Positions 62,947 through 64,000 of a stretch of DNA of 64,000 nucleotides are shown one piece after another. Source of the DNA: CAZMZF01 sp964570765 (lineage in GTDB: Bacteria; Zixibacteria; MSB-5A5; RBG-16-43-9); the NCBI GenBank assembly GCA_964570765.1, contig CAZMZF010000015.1, forward strand, positions 1 to 64,000, in the 5' to 3' direction. A program made the position numbers and the translations under genes. Numbering within the stretch: position 1 is the stretch's first letter; each line of letters starts with the position of its first letter. The notes beneath the pieces were generated by a model. It did not search any database. It was not told the DNA's origin and saw nothing but the letters and a program-made list of their open reading frames with translations.

Positions 62947-63207
62947 ATGAGTAGTTTTCTGAATAAACTCTGGTCCGGGATTAAAGCCTTTTCCAAGAAA
63001 GTTGCTTATGTTCAATCCATAATAATCCTGACGCTTTTTTATTTTTTAATCCTTGGGTCTTTCTCCATTGTCCTCCGTCTTTTAAGAAAAGACCTTTTGA
63101 ATAAAAAATGGAAAGATAAGAAAATTTCTTTTCTCAAGATACATACGTACTGGATAAAAAAAGAGAAGATAGAAATTAACCTTGAAAACGCTCGCAGGCA
63201 ATTTTAA
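62947..63207 (+). CDS. Small one-TM protein upstream of carbamoyltransferase
   Basis: 86 residues, one TM helix (about 24-46: IIILTLFYFLILGSFSIVL), basic flanks, WKDKKIS, and an ending of LENARRQF. Small proteins of this kind (DUF5989/SxtK-like neighbours) often precede carbamoyltransferases. Its stop is directly followed by the next ATG. Confidence 0.65.
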   Translation: MSSFLNKLWSGIKAFSKKVAYVQSIIILTLFYFLILGSFSIVLRLLRKDLLNKKWKDKKISFLKIHTYWIKKEKIEINLENARRQF

Positions 63208-64000
63208 ATGTATATCTTAGGTATCTCAGCTTTTTATCACGATTCAGCCGCCGCCTTGCTTAAAGATGGGAAAATTGTAGCAGCAACTCAGGATGAAAGG
63301 TTTAGCCGAATCAAACATGATTCTAATTTTCCCCTACGGGCAATAAACTATTGCCTTTCCACTGAAAACATATCTGCCAGGGAGCTTGATTATATAGGAT
63401 TCTATGAGAAACCTTTCATCAAATTTGAGAGGATTTTATACTCGCATTTAGCCACATTTCCGAAATCTTTCATCTCCTTTTTAATGGCAACCCCTATGTG
63501 GCTAAAAGAGAAACTCTGGATACCTGCTTTAATCCGGAAAGAGCTGAACTATGAGGGTGAAGTGTTAATGATCGAGCATCACCTCTCTCATGCTGGGTCA
63601 AGTTTTTTAGTATCTCCTTTTAAAGAGGCAGGTATACTTACCATAGATGGAGTGGGTGAGTGGTCAACTGGTGCCTGGGGGATAGGTAAAGATAATCAAA
63701 TCGAGCTTTTATATGAGATGAGGTTCCCGCATTCCTTGGGGCTTTTATACAGTGCTTTCACCTATTATTTAGGTTTTAAGGTGAACAGTGCAGAATATAA
63801 AGTGATGGGATTGGCTCCTTATGGTAAGCCAGTTTATTATGACCTTATAATGAAAGAGCTGGTTGATTTAAAAGAGGATGGCAGTTTCAAATTGAATATG
63901 AGATACTTCTCCTATGATTATGGTTTGAAGATGACCAGTAGTCGATTCGATAAATTATTTGGCTTCCCTCCCAGAAAACCTGAGACTGAGATCAAAAAAC
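63208..64000 (+). CDS. Carbamoyltransferase, NodU/CmcH family (cut by window end)
   Basis: The first 264 residues. LGISAFYHDSAAALL (about 3-17), ATQDERFSRIKHD (29-41), EHHLSHAGSSF (metal His, about 126-132), LTIDGVGEWSTG and YKVMGLAPYGKP. Transfers a carbamoyl group from carbamoyl phosphate to a hydroxyl on a sugar or natural product. The ATG follows the upstream stop with no gap. Confidence 0.93.
   Translation, partial: MYILGISAFYHDSAAALLKDGKIVAATQDERFSRIKHDSNFPLRAINYCLSTENISARELDYIGFYEKPFIKFERILYSHLATFPKSFISFLMATPMWLKEKLWIPALIRKELNYEGEVLMIEHHLSHAGSSFLVSPFKEAGILTIDGVGEWSTGAWGIGKDNQIELLYEMRFPHSLGLLYSAFTYYLGFKVNSAEYKVMGLAPYGKPVYYDLIMKELVDLKEDGSFKLNMRYFSYDYGLKMTSSRFDKLFGFPPRKPETEIKK

Overview
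The window looks like a chromosome segment of an uncultivated bacterium of the FCB superphylum, with the candidate phylum Zixibacteria or a close relative as the best guess. The evidence is a C-terminal type IX secretion sorting domain (38154-42992), single-copy bacterial housekeeping genes behind clear Shine-Dalgarno sites, an initiator tRNA without encoded CCA, and many short hairpin repeats between genes. The phylum is inferred from the look of the proteins, not from a marker tree.

Layout. 0.2-10.1 kb (minus strand): a cofactor operon nadC-birA-coaX, split between birA and coaX by a 7 kb two-gene cassette. The cassette encodes a membrane-anchored coiled-coil/AT-hook protein and a 1557-residue DUF1998-type helicase, and looks like a defence cassette. 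10.2-14.4 kb (plus): a histidine kinase, a response regulator and an Ig-like lipoprotein. 14.5-24.6 kb (minus): twelve membrane-protein genes that are three tandem paralogous copies of one four-gene module (DUF6754 protein, two polytopic proteins, one two-TM protein). 24.9-33.9 kb (minus): a barrel-sandwich protein, a GlmL/MutL-type ATPase and small proteins that may belong to the same locus, interrupted by an HD hydrolase/YwgA-like pair (the HD gene is frameshifted) and by a CHAT-protease pair. 33.8-37.4 kb (minus): pth-rpsF-ssb-rpsR-rplI-BFN nuclease-larE. 38.2-43.0 kb: a giant secreted LamG/metalloprotease/T9SS protein bracketed by a duplicated 5' end of pth. 43.9-48.5 kb (plus): recG, DUF366, DUF1844 and a dipeptidase. 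48.9-54.8 kb: a PadR-regulated RND efflux operon. 54.9-60.5 kb: initiator tRNA followed by an island bounded by a 72-bp repeat of the tRNA 3' end. The island holds broken tRNA copies, a Pycsar-like cyclase/membrane-effector pair, a 2TM protein, decayed repeats and a methyltransferase. 61.3-64 kb: SGNH-TPR hydrolase, small membrane protein and carbamoyltransferase (cut by the window end).

Two themes stand out. Three candidate immunity modules (helicase cassette, CHAT pair, Pycsar-like pair) have each been dropped into housekeeping loci. The genome is also full of short palindromes that sit between genes and, unusually, inside genes: in nadC (an in-frame extra peptide), at the end of larE, at the start of recG, and inside a dead tRNA copy. 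The strongest candidate for an undescribed system is the triplicated four-gene DUF6754 membrane module with the nearby GlmL-like ATPase. The helicase plus membrane AT-hook protein is second.
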